From Grifola frondosa (taxonomy: Eukaryota; Basidiomycota; Agaricomycetes; Polyporales; Grifolaceae): DNA of 64,000 nt. The position numbers and the translations under genes were made by a program. The stretch's first letter is position 1. The number at the start of each line of letters is the position of its first letter. The stretch lies in assembly GCA_001683735.1 (NCBI GenBank), contig LUGG01000003.1:558001-622000 (forward strand). Reading direction: 5' to 3'. Below, piece by piece: positions 48,815 to 60,525 of the stretch. The notes beneath the pieces were generated by a model, which worked only from the letters and a program-made list of their open reading frames with translations, was not told the origin of the DNA and did no database searches.

Positions 48815-50428
48815 TTAGCAGAGCCTGAACTTTGCGACGTATCCCTTGATCTCTGTCCCAATTTTGGCTTTCCTGACGGTCAACCTGGCGTTGCTGCCGT
48901 CTTCCAGTTGCTTCGATATCCAATCCAAGGCCTGCCACCGCACCTGACCTCTCGATCCTTTCGCAAAATTGTAGACCACGTCCAGGATTCCATCCGCTGT
49001 AACCTCTCCCCTCCCATCCACAATATCCGACCATATGCGCCAGTTGTGCGCGCCAAGAGCAACGGCAACCCAATGGCCAGTCCTATCGTTCCGTAGCAGA
49101 ATTAGTCCACAACCTCCGCTGCAAGAATGGGTGTAGAGGTATTCCGTGGGACTGTTAGTCTTCCAATAACTGGTGCGATTGACAGCGAATCCGGCCACAC
49201 AATAACCCTCAGGGATCGTGATCGTAAGCTTGAATACGTAGCTGGCCGAAGGAGATATATATGCATAGTCGATGATATTGAATAGAGAGGGATCTATTTC
49301 CTTGACATAGACGTCTTGTACTTCGACGCCTGTCGTAGGGATATCTGAGTTCGCGTAATGAAGAACGTTGTCAAGCGCGGTTCTGACGAAATGATATTGA
49401 TCATCAGGCTTGTTCTGTCGCAATATGATCGCAACCGTGGTCGGTCCACGCTGCATACCGATTGTACCGCATGGTAGATATGCAATATACGTGCTTGAAG
49501 AGGCGTCATCGGCTATCCTTGAAACCGGGAGTTGCATACGGACTCCGTAATTCGTCAACTCGTAGTGTGGACGGGGATTGCGGATACGCCATTGCCTGAC
49601 GAAGGCGTCGTGCGGGGTTCTGGATACCCAAGCTGATCCTGCAAATTCGTCCGGAGAGGGCGCGAGCAAACCACTGTTTTGTAGAGACGACGACTGCCAG
49701 ACGAAGAGCGAGCAGTCATTCGACGTTTTCATGATCTCATGCTGAAGTCTGATAAACGCTCTCTTCCCTTCCCCGTAAATGGTAGGCATGTTGACTCCAA
49801 ATAACCCCATCAGCGAATATGCCCTGTCCTCTTCCCTCGTCGTCTTCCTGCCAGCCGCCCAGGACATCCTCTGCGCCACGCTAACCTCTTCACCGAAAGT
49901 CGAAGACAGGACTTTCCTGTTCACCTTCGTGATGTTTTCGATCACGGATGCCAGACTAGTCTTTGTGCCAATCTCAACCCAAGACTTCGAGAAAAAGATG
50001 ACGCTAGAGGGCGCTATGAGCTCTTGCAAGGTCCATCCCCTCGTGAACCACTCCGACTTCCGAAAGTCGGATTCCTTGGATTCTGGAAGATCAATGCCAG
50101 GTACATCGTCCAGGTACGCATAGCATACTTCGGACTTCCGGTACCAAGAGAACATCGAGTTAATCCCTTCCGAAAGCTCGGCGCTGCTAGTTTTGTCTAT
50201 GCAGCAGGTGTCGACCCAGATGTAAGGATAGTCGTCTTGAACAGCCTGTGCGCAACAAGCCAATATCTTCGCATAGCCTTTCATCTTCCTGGCCTTTGCA
50301 ATGTCCTGGAGGTCCTGAAAAGACACTTCCTCCTCCCGCCACCTATGCGACAAAATAGCATACTCCGGTGTGGTTGCGGGATCTGGGAACTCTTTGAGTT
50401 GCTTCGTGGTGGTGTCTAGAAGGCGCAT
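48815..50428 (-). CDS. HET-domain protein (heterokaryon incompatibility type)
   Basis: Intact single exon of 537 codons. The N-terminal HET domain (residues ~1-240) contains the start MRLLDTTTKQLKEF, EYAILSHRW, VSFQDLQDI, YIWVDTCCIDKTSSAELSE, INSMFSWYRKSEVCYAYLDD, FRKSEWFTRGWTLQELIAP, MSWAAGRKTTREEDRAYSLM and GLFGVNMPTIYGEG. HET domains trigger cell death after fusion of incompatible hyphae in ascomycetes; in basidiomycetes the family is expanded and mostly uncharacterised. The C-terminal ~300 residues show no NACHT, WD40 or other known effector or sensor domain. Lack of introns and isolation next to a mobile element fit the family's fast turnover. Confidence 0.92.
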   Translation of the reverse strand: MRLLDTTTKQLKEFPDPATTPEYAILSHRWREEEVSFQDLQDIAKARKMKGYAKILACCAQAVQDDYPYIWVDTCCIDKTSSAELSEGINSMFSWYRKSEVCYAYLDDVPGIDLPESKESDFRKSEWFTRGWTLQELIAPSSVIFFSKSWVEIGTKTSLASVIENITKVNRKVLSSTFGEEVSVAQRMSWAAGRKTTREEDRAYSLMGLFGVNMPTIYGEGKRAFIRLQHEIMKTSNDCSLFVWQSSSLQNSGLLAPSPDEFAGSAWVSRTPHDAFVRQWRIRNPRPHYELTNYGVRMQLPVSRIADDASSSTYIAYLPCGTIGMQRGPTTVAIILRQNKPDDQYHFVRTALDNVLHYANSDIPTTGVEVQDVYVKEIDPSLFNIIDYAYISPSASYVFKLTITIPEGYCVAGFAVNRTSYWKTNSPTEYLYTHSCSGGCGLILLRNDRTGHWVAVALGAHNWRIWSDIVDGRGEVTADGILDVVYNFAKGSRGQVRWQALDWISKQLEDGSNARLTVRKAKIGTEIKGYVAKFRLC

Positions 50429-51280
50429 CCTCGATGTCTTTAGTTAAACAGTGATTCTGCAAGCTCCCAACTTCCACAACACAATCAGCCAGGTATTTGG
50501 GGAAGGCTTTTAGGGGAGCTGACCTGTTGGGACAGTATTTGCGCAGCGATGCTGTAGACCGTGAATCCGACAATATGAGTAGAACATAATACACAAGCCT
50601 AGAATTGTACTTACATTTAATCTCTGCGGAGATGCTGGAACAGCCAGAATCGGGGATGAACAATGGTATCACGATGTCCATGTCCTACCTACCGGCGACT
50701 AGGCATGAGGTAACAGCATGTTCTTTGCAGATTATGACAATCCCCTTGGAGCCGGCGGATCGATAAACGCTAGTGTGGGAACGAATGGAAAGAGTACTGT
50801 CATGTCACCGTCTGGCACGACAACGTCGTGGTCTGCCAAATCCGAGTTCGACAGTACAACGATGCAGCTTACGAGCTCAACCGTAGCTGATTTTCCTTCA
50901 CTTCTCCTACACGGGAAATACGTACGTTTTGGATACGAAGTGTAATTCATTCGTACATCGTCTAGCGCAAAGAGGACAGCAGATAATGATATTCCGTAGA
51001 TCAATTCGTTGACGACAATGAGAGAGGCCTCTCAGTTGATTTCAGTGTTGAATAGGTAACGACGACCAGCAGCTGAGATTCATAATCTGGGATGTTACGT
51101 GGATCAGTAGCAAATTGTGGAAATTGCGGGCCTGTGTGGGGAATTTCTTGAGCAATTTGTGGTGATTGGCATAAGAACATTCTAGGTTTGCACGTTTGAT
51201 GTCTTCCAAGCTTAGCAGCACAGGATTTATCGACTTGGTGGGGAGGCGGCGGAATTCATCCATGGCTCAGATGTGACGGT

Positions 51281-51303
51281 TCCGAGTCCCCCTTGGGACC
51301 GGA
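51281..51303. repeat. Hairpin upstream of the Rep/helicase gene
   Basis: TCCG-a-GTCCC / CCTT / GGGAC-CGGA: a 9-bp stem with one bulged A and a four-base loop. Helitrons have a hairpin near their 3' end, but no CTRR terminus was found next to it, so its role is open. Confidence 0.5.
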
Positions 51304-51321
51304 TTATCTTCTCGTGTTTGG

Positions 51322-51396
51322 TTTACACTGTCACGTGGGTGTTATTGGATATCAACCCATTTGTAGTCATCCGTTGTCACACCCACACTGTGTAAC
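51322..51396. repeat. Imperfect inverted repeat upstream of the Rep/helicase gene
   Basis: The left arm TTTACACTGTCACGTGGGTG pairs with the right arm (minus strand GTTACACAGTGTGGGTGT), with an uninterrupted 8-bp core GTGGGTGT/ACACCCAC at 51335-51342 and 51379-51386. It could be a Rep-recognition or transcription-factor site. Confidence 0.45.
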
Positions 51397-51467
51397 AGGT
51401 CGCAGTTGCTTCGTTAACCCCTCTTTCCTGCTTTCTGATTTCTGATCTTTCGCTTTTGTTTGTAACT

Positions 51468-54400
51468 ATGTCTTCTGCAGTGAACGGTGGGTAACACTAC
51501 GTTTCTGATTGTTGAAGTGGTTAACATTGTGTTCAGCCTTTGTCACACCGTCAAGGCCTCTAGGGGTCAATGAATTTTATGGGCGAGAGCTGCTGCAATA
51601 TGCCCATGCAGCGGGCTGTTATGCCATTGATGCACATCGTATATGTCGATACGCCGAGATGCTGTCTCCTTATTGTTTAAGTTTGAAACAACATACTGTG
51701 GATCATGTATGTTTTGCTACGCCGATTGGCATGTTGTGCGAACGGCTCTCTCGGGAGCATCTGGTGACGCTGTTATCGATACATCGTGTATCACTTCCGC
51801 GGAAGAGTAGGGATCGTGCATCGATTGTGACGTTGTTGAAATCGCATGTGTGTGACATTGGATGTGGTGCGGCTGTGTGTGTTTTTGAGGTATTACCTTT
51901 CTGGGAATCATTAGGTGGAGAGGTGTCTACAACACCACATGTGGCAAGTTTTCCACCGAAGCCTATGTCGGAAACTGATCAAGCTGAATTCGTGGCATCG
52001 TGGTGTCGTGCAACGGACATAGGAGTGGTTTCAGAAGATCCATGTGCGGTGTGTGGATGTCTGGTGTTGCGTAAATCGCTAACTCGTTTACATGATACAG
52101 AAATTGATTTATCTCCGCTATGTTGTGAGAATGTGTCAGTTTCATGTACAGCGAGTTCTGAAGTTCAAGAACGGTGTCGTCCGATATTATATGAGCCAGC
52201 AGTTGAGCGAGTGGGTTCGATGATTGTGCTAAAGGTGTGCTCGCCTTGTTTGAGTGCTCTTCGTCGTTGTCGCTTACCGAAAGAGGCTCTTGCTAACAGA
52301 TTGTGGATAGGTGATGTACCACAGGAGTTGAGTGAATTGAACTTCATGGAGCGACTGTTGGTTTCGCGTGTTCGCCATAATTATTTCGTGGCGAAGGTGA
52401 GTAAGGGTCAACGCAAGATGTGTGCGAATGCCATTATGTTTTCTCAGCCGGTTGCGCGATTATTGTCTGTTTTACCACCCTCGAAATCGGAGTTGGACGA
52501 GTGTATGACTATAATTTTTTTGGGTTGCACTCCTCCGACAAGTGCAGACTTCAGACATACGCCTTTCATTGTTAGGCAACATGTTGTGTTTGTAGCGTTA
52601 CGTTGGTTGTGTATGAATCATGAAGATTATCGTGATATCTCTATATCGGCAGCGAACTTGGATACGTATTCAGCGGATTATCCGCCAGTTAGTGTAATTA
52701 ACAAACAAAGTGATGGTACAGTTGCAGCAGAGTGTCTTGCAATTAATGAACTTGACGAGGAGCGTGGTACTGAGCATGGTATGTGTTCGTTTACTGTGCA
52801 TGGGCTAACCGGAACGGAGTTTGCACGCATGACATATGAGGAAAAAAAAAATTGCCGCATTGAAGCATCTCGAAGACGGTGGTAGTGTTGTTGGCGTTGG
52901 TCGTGAGAAGGAGCCGGAATCTATATATCATAATGCTCATCTATATCCTAGCATGTTTCCTTGGCTTTTTCCGTACGGTCGGGGTGGGTTTGATAATTCA
53001 CACATACAAACCACTATCGGGCGTGTAGCTCATATTAGGCATTTATTGATGTACGCAGATCGAAGATTTCAAACAGATGAATGTTTTCCATTTATGACGT
53101 TTAATCACGAACAAATTCGTTCGAGTTCGATCGGAGGTTATATTCTTACCGCTAAAAATATTTCTCCACCGTTGCTGAAAAGATTCTGAACGTAGATCGT
53201 GGTGCGCTAGACTCACTGATAACGCGTGGACAGAGCGGTGAGTATGTTCATGCTACGACAGAAGGAGAAAAATCGTGTTTCGAATTGATGTCGATCGTTG
53301 ATCATGTTGCGGGTCATGTGCAAGGATCTGCTACTAGTAAGAAGTACCAGAGGAGTGAGATTAAGTCATTGATTATTTCTCGTGGAGTGCCCGTTTTCTT
53401 TATTACGTTTGCTCCGGTGGATTTTAAGCACCCGATATGCTTATACTACTGTGGTGAGAAAATTGATCTAGTTAGTGGTCATGTGAATATGCCGAATCAA
53501 CGGGATTGTTTACGAGCGATTGCGTGCAATCCAGTTGCGTGCGCACGATTTTTCCACTTCATGGTCGACAACTTCATTAAACATATTTTGCGTCCTGGGT
53601 GTGGTGGGAACGGTTTGTTCGGACCCACAGATGCATATTATGGGACGGTTGAAGAACAAGGCAGACTCACACTACACCTGCATTTGTTGCTTTGGATTAG
53701 AAGTTGCTTGAGCCCGCAGGATATTCGTGATCGTGTGTTGGATGATGTTGATTTTCGTAATAGGCTGATTGAGTGGTTAGAATCGTGTCACACCGGTGAC
53801 TTTATCTCAGAATCACACTTGGGTAGTGGGAGTAGTGCGGATGTCGCCGATCCTGCAAGTAGGCTACCGCTATCGCCTCCTGAGGACATGACGTCGTCCT
53901 GTTTTCGCGGTTGGGTGGAACATTTTCGTCGTGACGCGGATAGGGTAGTGTATAGTTCTAATAGGCATGATCCCTCTCACAGAAAAGGGTGTATTCGAGG
54001 GAATCCAGGTTATTGTCGTGCTCGATTTCCGCGCGAAACCCGTCCTGAAACAGTAGTGGATGTTAATAGTGGCGCGATCAGGTTTAAAAAAACCGAACCA
54101 TGGATTAATACTTACAATCCCGTACTGTCGTATGTGCTGCGTTGTAATTCAGACGTAACTTGTCTTTTATCAGGGACCCAAGTAAAAGCTATTGTTGCAT
54201 ATGTCACAGATTATGTGACGAAGAGCAAGCTTAACACTCACACATTCTTTGAGACTGTACGGCTTATATTAGACCGTAACGGAGACGCGTTAAATGATGC
54301 GTTTATGGATCGTGAAAGAACCGCAAAATCTATTATATGTAAAATTGTTAATGCTTTGACTGTGTTACAAGAAACTGGAGGTCCTTCGGTGTGTGCGCAC

Positions 54401-57400
54401 TTGTTGGGTCATCCCGATCATTATACGGACAAAGATTTCCAGCCTTTTTATTGGAAAACATATGTGTTTCGTGCAATGAGCATTGGTCATGATGTGGATA
54501 TTGAAAGATACTCACGTAATTCGCCGGTTGAGCAAGTTGTTGTAGCGAAATCAGGCTCTGGAATAGTTCCAATTAGTAAGGTTAATGATTATGTTTTTAG
54601 ACCAGACTTCTTCGAGTTCTGGTCATTGTACGACTACTTGAGGCGGAGTGAAGTTAAATATCGAAGACGTACAGTTGGAGAACAAAACATGGACAATAAT
54701 GACAGTGATTACTCTCCGTCCGAAGACGATGACGGGGAAAGTGACGGAAAGTTAGATGAGAATAATAATCAATCACGAGTTTATGAATATGTGCAAGGAC
54801 ATCCTCAACAAAATGTCCGAGGCGTTCGATTATTAGCTGAGTCTGAGAATGTGATACTGAACTTTGCGGGGGGAACTTTGCCACGGCGGGACGTAGGAGA
54901 TCGAGAAGAATACTGTATGACAATGATGGTCATCTTCTGTCCTCGAGGATGGAGATCTGGTAAAGATTTGAGAGGAACGAATGAGACTTGGGAGGAAGCT
55001 TTCCGACGTACAGAGTTTTATAGAGAACATATGCAAGTTATGAAAAACATGAATGTTCTATACGAGTGTCTGGATGCTCGGGATGACTTCTCAACTCAAC
55101 GAAACACTGATGCCGGTGTGGAAAATGACTTACCCGGGTTCTTGGAATCTGAACAACGTGAACAACTGGATGTAATGAACAGCGAATTTGAAGTGACCAG
55201 TGGTGACGGTGAGGAAAGTATGCTGTTGGACAATTTGGATAAGTGTGGTCGTCGTTCCGCTGCAAATCGGCAGGAAATGCAATGGCTGAGTAACATTCTA
55301 GGCCATATCGATAGTGGTGTGCGATGTCCTGTAGATGATGGCTCCGATCAAAGTACGATCGTTTACAAAAGTCCGACACAATGGAAAGAAATCATCGATT
55401 GTGCGAAAAAAATCGAAGTGGATCGTCGTTGTGGATCATTCACAATAAAAGAAAGCGAGCACTCTGTTGTAGGAGAAGTGCAGCGTGGAACCATTACGAA
55501 CGTAGTCAGACTTCTTACCTCAGATGATGTTCATCGAATGTATTCACACGGGCTTGATACATCACGTGGTCCACAAGACACCGTCGTATTACTCGTACAC
55601 AATGTTCTTGAACACTTCTCCTTGAATTCGGAGCAAATTCTCGCGTTTGAACTCGCATGTATGCAACTTATTCATTGTAAACCAGATTCATTGCGAATGT
55701 ATTTAGGAGGAATGGCAGGTACGGGCAAGTCACATGTGTTGTCTTCACTGATGTTTTTCTTAGTTGCGAGAAGTGAAGAGTATAGATTTGCTGTCTTGGG
55801 TCCTACTGGTGGCTGCGCCGCACTAATTAACGGTGCAACCTATCATTCTATGTTAGGTTTCGGACATCAGGGTGCTGTGGAAGATAAAGCCAATATATGT
55901 TGTTTGTCGAAGGTACGAGGGAGATTTGAGCGAGTAGATCTCATATTTATTGATGAAGTTTCTATGATATCGTGCTCTGATTTATATAGAATTAGCTCTC
56001 AACTTACCAAAGCCTTCGGTGAGCCTTCCGAATCATTCGGAGGAAAAGGCGTCATCTTAGCAGGTGATTTTGCGCAGTTGCCGCCAGCTGGTAGAGGACA
56101 AACACCACTATATAGTGACAAAATTCAACGATGGTCCTCAGGTCATACACAAGCGGATCAGCGAAATGCTATTGGTAAGGCGATATGGCACATGTTCACT
56201 ACCGTCGTCATTTTACGTCAGAATATGCGTCAAACGGGATGTTCACCTACGGACGATGCATTTCGAACAGCGTTGTCAAATTTGCGATATAAAGCATGCA
56301 CTGCTGCTGATTGTAAGTTGTTACGTAGTCGTGTTGTTGTTCATTCAGACATACCAAGAGCTTTACAGCAACCGCGATTTGAAAATGTCTCCATAATTAC
56401 AGCTCGAAATAGTCATCGTGACGCTATGAACGAACACTGTGGGTTAGTATTTGCAAATCGTAGTGGACGGCAACTTCACAAATTTTTTCAGCTGACATGT
56501 GGTGTAAACAAGAGGAAAAAAGATCTGTACGTCGTTCTCAAAAATCATTTGAAAGCATTATTGATCCTCTTTGCAAGACAAAAATCGTTGATGCCAACGT
56601 TCAGAGCATACTATGGTCATTACCTCCTGCGTTAACCGATCAGCATGCAGGTGTGTTAGCACTGTGTATAGGTATGCCAGTGTTGCTCAAAACAAATGAG
56701 GCGACGGAACTATGCGCTACTAACGGAGCCGAAGGCATTGTTCATTCGTGGATGTCAACCACGCTTTCTGACGGTCGGGAACAGCTCCAAACCCTCTTTG
56801 TACAGTTAGTAAATCCACCCAAACCCGTTCATTTACCAGACTTACCACCCAATGTAATTCCTATTATCAAAACAAAAAAGAAGGTTAAATGCATGATGCC
56901 GAACGACAGCATAATCTCTATCTCACGTGAGCAGGTGTGTGTTCTTCCAAACTTCGCTATGACGGATTATGCATGTCAAGGACGCACTCGCCCAAATAAC
57001 GTTTCACATCTTATAGAATGCCGAAATCATCAGTCCTTATATACCGTTTTATCCCGTAGTTCGTCGCTAGCAGGAACTCTTATTTTGGAAGGCTTCAACG
57101 AAAAAAAAATGCGGGGCGGAGCATCGGGTGCGTTAAGACGCGAATTTAGAGAGCTCGAGATTCTTAACCACATCACAGTACTTAAGTATTCGAAACGCCT
57201 ACCATCGACTATTAATGGCAGTACGAGAAACGCGCTTATATCCAGTTACCAAACTCATTTTGGTATCCGTTACATTCCATTAAACGTTCACGCATCATTG
57301 GATTGGAGATTGGAATCAGAGGCCGAATTGAGACCTATTGTTGCTGTAGATACCTGGACAAATCATTCTATAGCTGAATCACACCTAATTAGCGAATCGA

Positions 57401-58374
57401 AACGTAAACGCAAACGTCAAACCGAATCCTGGGAGTCGTCTTCGAATAAAAAGAATTCTAAAGTGCATCATAATAAGACCAACATTGTTATTCCTCCCAT
57501 AACGTCATTCGAATTGAAAGGATTACAGTGGGATGAATATAATTGGAGTTGCGCTTATGATGCGGTGTTGACAATCATATATAATGTGACTAGAGACGAA
57601 GATAGGGAATGGACAGAGAGTTTGTCACCGGGAAATGAACTGATGAGCATTCTCAAAAATAAGTTATTAAGAGTTTACACGGATCAAGTACGCCTAGAGA
57701 GCGTTCGAGATGATATACGGACTATTCTTTACCAATTACAACCTTCTTTATTTCCTCGTTGGGGACACAGTACGACGTCTGTTTCTGACGTGATGCGATT
57801 CTTATTTCAAACACGCATAGAATTCGCGCGATCGAATGCTTATTGTGCGTCATGCAACATGACACAGATTCACAACACGGATCTCACTCATGAATATATA
57901 TGGACCATTTATTCTTTCATGTGGAACGACACTCCCAGTTCTCTATCAATATCGGATTGTGTTCGTCGTCTACTACAATATGGATATCCAATCAACTGTA
58001 GAGCTTGTAATGGTGTGATTCTTATTCGTACTACTCTTTCATCAGCGCCACCATTGTTATGTATAGATATCTCACAAATTTTGATGTCAAACGTTCATGT
58101 TGAAATAGAACAACATCTAATATTGAACATCGACAAAACAACACGTTCATGGCGTCTCGCGGGTATTGTTTATGCAGGTGGTAATCATTTTACATCTCGA
58201 ATAATATTAAAAAACCACACAATGTGGTATCACGATGGGGCTACGACAGGAACAAATTGTATTTATGAAACACAACAGTCTCTGGATTCATGTTTATTAC
58301 ATTCCGTGAAAGATCGAACAGTAAGCCACCTCGTCTATGTACTTAACCGTACAGTCGACACTACAATCACATAG
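51468..58374 (+). CDS. Helitron-like Rep/Pif1-helicase fused to USP-like cysteine peptidase
   Basis: About 2,280 residues; intron 51487-51536. Order: N-terminal SAP-like helix pair (LSREHLVTLLSIHRVSLPRK); Cys-containing region with CAVCG and CSPCLSAL, then NRLWIGDVPQELSELNFMER (DUF6570-like); Helitron_like_N/Rep domain with the HUH motif HLH at 53675-53683 and the two catalytic tyrosines in AYVTDYVTK (54200, 54212); Pif1-type SF1B helicase with Walker A GMAGTGKS (55709-55732), DEVSM (55952-55966), GDFAQLPPAG, RQNMRQ, YACQGRT and YTVLSRSSS; C-terminal domain with Cys box NWSCAYDAVL (Cys 57550), two CxxC pairs (YCASC, CRACNG), His box GGNHFTS (His 58186) and WYHDG (Asp 58234), which is the order of a USP deubiquitinase. 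Three one-base changes break the frame, all in homopolymers: A10 at 52842-52851, A5 at 53154-53158, T6 at 56483-56488. All other codons are open. Confidence 0.92.
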
Positions 58375-58445
58375 TCACTCGACATCAATGGTTATCGAAC
58401 ACAGACTAAAAATACGTAGAAAGTTAAACATTATGTTAAGTAATA

Positions 58446-59559
58446 TCACGTAGTTAACATCGCGTCGTTCTCAAAAGCAAATCCTGATTCAGCACAGTCA
58501 ACGACAACATTCGGTTCGTCTGAACAATCAGGCGAAAGTAAGGCCAATACTTCGTCCTGTGCATATTTATATCAGCTCAACTCTTTCAGCCATTGTTAAC
58601 ACTCACCGAAAATTCGTTTCTCGTATACAGACGCATGACATCTTGTATATCGAACTTAAGTTCGACATGGGTGCCTTGTCGTGAACGTTTGGTGATTATT
58701 TCAGGTGTGAAACTGACGTCAACAAAATCGCCCTTCCGTACACCAATATGAGAAGTGTGCACGATCTTCCCGTCTTCACGTTGCAAACCAAGTCCGATCC
58801 GCACTGGTACCCTCCAACGTTCAGCGATCTTTGCTGCCTTACCCCTAGGATCATCGCCCGCACGAAGAGCATTACGTATCTCCTTACGTGGCACGAGAGG
58901 AATCTGCACAATGATTCGAACACATACAGTGAAAGAAAAAAATTGCATACACACTTTATGAAATACTCGTCGGCTTAATTGGATGGTCTCCATGGACGAC
59001 AAACGCACCGCGGAATCCGTCTCATGGCACATGAAACTCAAAATGCCGTAGCGTAACTCTTCCAGTGCTTCTAACTGAGCACGAAAGGGAGCTGCTATAC
59101 CTCCACTATGTAGAGTGATATGTTGGCTTGCGGTGCTCGCGTTCTGTTCTCTTCTGTGTGGAATATATAGATATCAATATATCATATGATAGCGTAAGAA
59201 GCGTACCCATCCCAGTTTCCCAAAGGACCAAGATTCGCCGACTCCACAAACCCTTGTACCCTAATCGCAACTTTTGTCTTCACCGTCTTCACTGACGGAC
59301 TGTACAACACCGTCGGTCGCTCTACACCGTCCACAGAACTATCCACAGAGTCAACAACTAACCAATCCGTTATTTCCTCCGATGTGACAGGCACTATTTT
59401 CCACAGAGGTAAGTTTGATAGATTACCATGATCATTGATAGGGATTGCGATTCCGTGAGGCCACAACGTCCGCACGAGTCCGCCATCTGAAGCTATTAAA
59501 TTGTTTTAACACTCTTTTCTTACATTCGACACAGTTCACCTACCTCGAAGAAAAGACAT
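58446..59559 (-). CDS. Element-associated protein, possibly OB-fold / nucleic-acid binding (unknown)
   Basis: Convergent with the Rep/helicase gene, stops 71 bases apart. Five exons join in frame: exon 1 MSFLR (to 59543), exon 2 with LVRTLWPHGIAIPINDHGNL and DWLVVDSVDSSVDG, exon 3 with ITLHSGGIAAPFRAQLEALE, exon 4 with VPRKEIRNALRAGDDPRGKA, AERWRVPVRIGLGL and the beta-rich stretch SHIGVRKGDFVDVSFTPEII, exon 5 with an acidic tail DEVLALLSPDCSDEPNVVVD ending at TGA 58446-58448. The GDFVDV strand pattern is compatible with an OB-fold, and an acidic tail is usual for ssDNA-binding proteins; plant and animal Helitrons often carry RPA-like genes. That function is inference only. I recall similar proteins as multicopy families in Agaricomycetes. 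Confidence 0.72.
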
Positions 59560-60060
59560 CGAAAAAAAGCAAGCTGAAATGATGACGAAGATAGCGGACA
59601 ACAACGGAAAGGATTTCACGTACACTTGCCGACGTTTCGCATCTACACCTCCTTCCACATATCCTCCTGAGCACTCCACAACGTTATCCACAAAACCACT
59701 CCTTCGTATCAATCGAGGCCCTCACAGCCATACGCGCACTCCATGCTTAATCTATACAAGATCTCGATGACGAGCTGAATGAATGCCTCCTACACATCGA
59801 CTCATTTTTCTAATATCGTACACAATCCACCTACCTGGAAAGAAAACACATCAAAGAAACAGCAAGCTGAAATGGTAATCAAAACAACGGAGAAGAACAG
59901 AGCGAATTTCACGCACCGTTGCGAACATTCCACATATCCTCCTGAGCACTCCACAACATTATCCACAATAACGCTCCTTCGTATCGAGCTCCGTCCTTAA
60001 TCTATACAAAATCTCGATGACGACATCAATCAATACATCGTACAGATCTCATATCTAAAT
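59530..60060. repeat. Two-copy tandem repeat, ~291-bp spacing, spanning the start of the preceding gene
   Basis: Copy 1 (59530-59820) and copy 2 (59821-~60060, slightly shorter) share CACCTACCT, AGCAAGCTGAAATG, TCCTCCTGAGCACTCCACAA, CTCCTTCGTATC and ATCTCGATGACGA. Copy 1 contains exon 1 and donor of the minus-strand gene (ATGTCTTTTCTTCGAG then GTAGGT); copy 2 carries the equivalent ATGTGTTTTCTTTCCAG then GTAGGT, so promoter and first exon are duplicated. The rest of 60060-60525 is A/C-rich spacer. Confidence 0.8.
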
Positions 60061-60449
60061 CCTACACTTACAACACATTTCAGTGAGTGAAATCTATATA
60101 CAACAATGCCCCGAATTGGACGGATCTCCATGATCAACATCCCGTCGAATCTCCACACCACGTGACTAGTCACTTATGCGGGAAGTTTGTTCGGTTCTTC
60201 ACTGCGACAGCTATGCAATTTTCGGTGCATACACATGTAACACATCATCCACAAATTCACATTTATCACATTCTAAACTTCACAATATTGTGTTAACGAG
60301 TATCGCGTTCTCCGTGCACGAACAAGCTCCACCCACACTCCATCTACGCTGTTGACGACGCCTAAAACTATTTCCCTTCAGGAGTCCCTATCCACACTCA
60401 GGAGGACCCCAATGGAGCTTCCCTACGCAAACACAACTTGGAACGAAAA

Positions 60450-60457
60450 TATATAAA
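60450..60457 (+). promoter_or_regulatory. TATA box of the acidic-protein gene
   Basis: TATATAAA 69-76 bases upstream of the ATG at 60526, with ATGACGTATCAT just downstream of it. Confidence 0.65.
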
Positions 60458-60525
60458 CACCCACGAAATGACGTATCATTCTCGCTTCTATTCTCGAGTT
60501 CCTACCATCACTATCTTTGCACACC

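Larger units (their letters stand above)
50429..51467. other. Region between HET gene and Rep/helicase gene, probably includes the left end of the mobile element
   Basis: Promoter of the HET gene on the left. From about 51270 rightward there are two strong dyads (listed separately) and a C/T-rich stretch just before the ATG at 51468. A minus-strand open frame at 51042-51263 (73 codons) resembles nothing known. The element's left end was not fixed. Confidence 0.4.

Noticed and set aside
51042..51263. 73-codon minus-strand frame as an extra element gene
   Set aside because: No domain, no promoter, no resemblance to the other element genes.
53285..56635. Treating the Rep/helicase as three or four separate genes
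   Set aside because: Domains continue across each break in the neighbouring frame with no start, promoter or intron; each break lies in a homopolymer.
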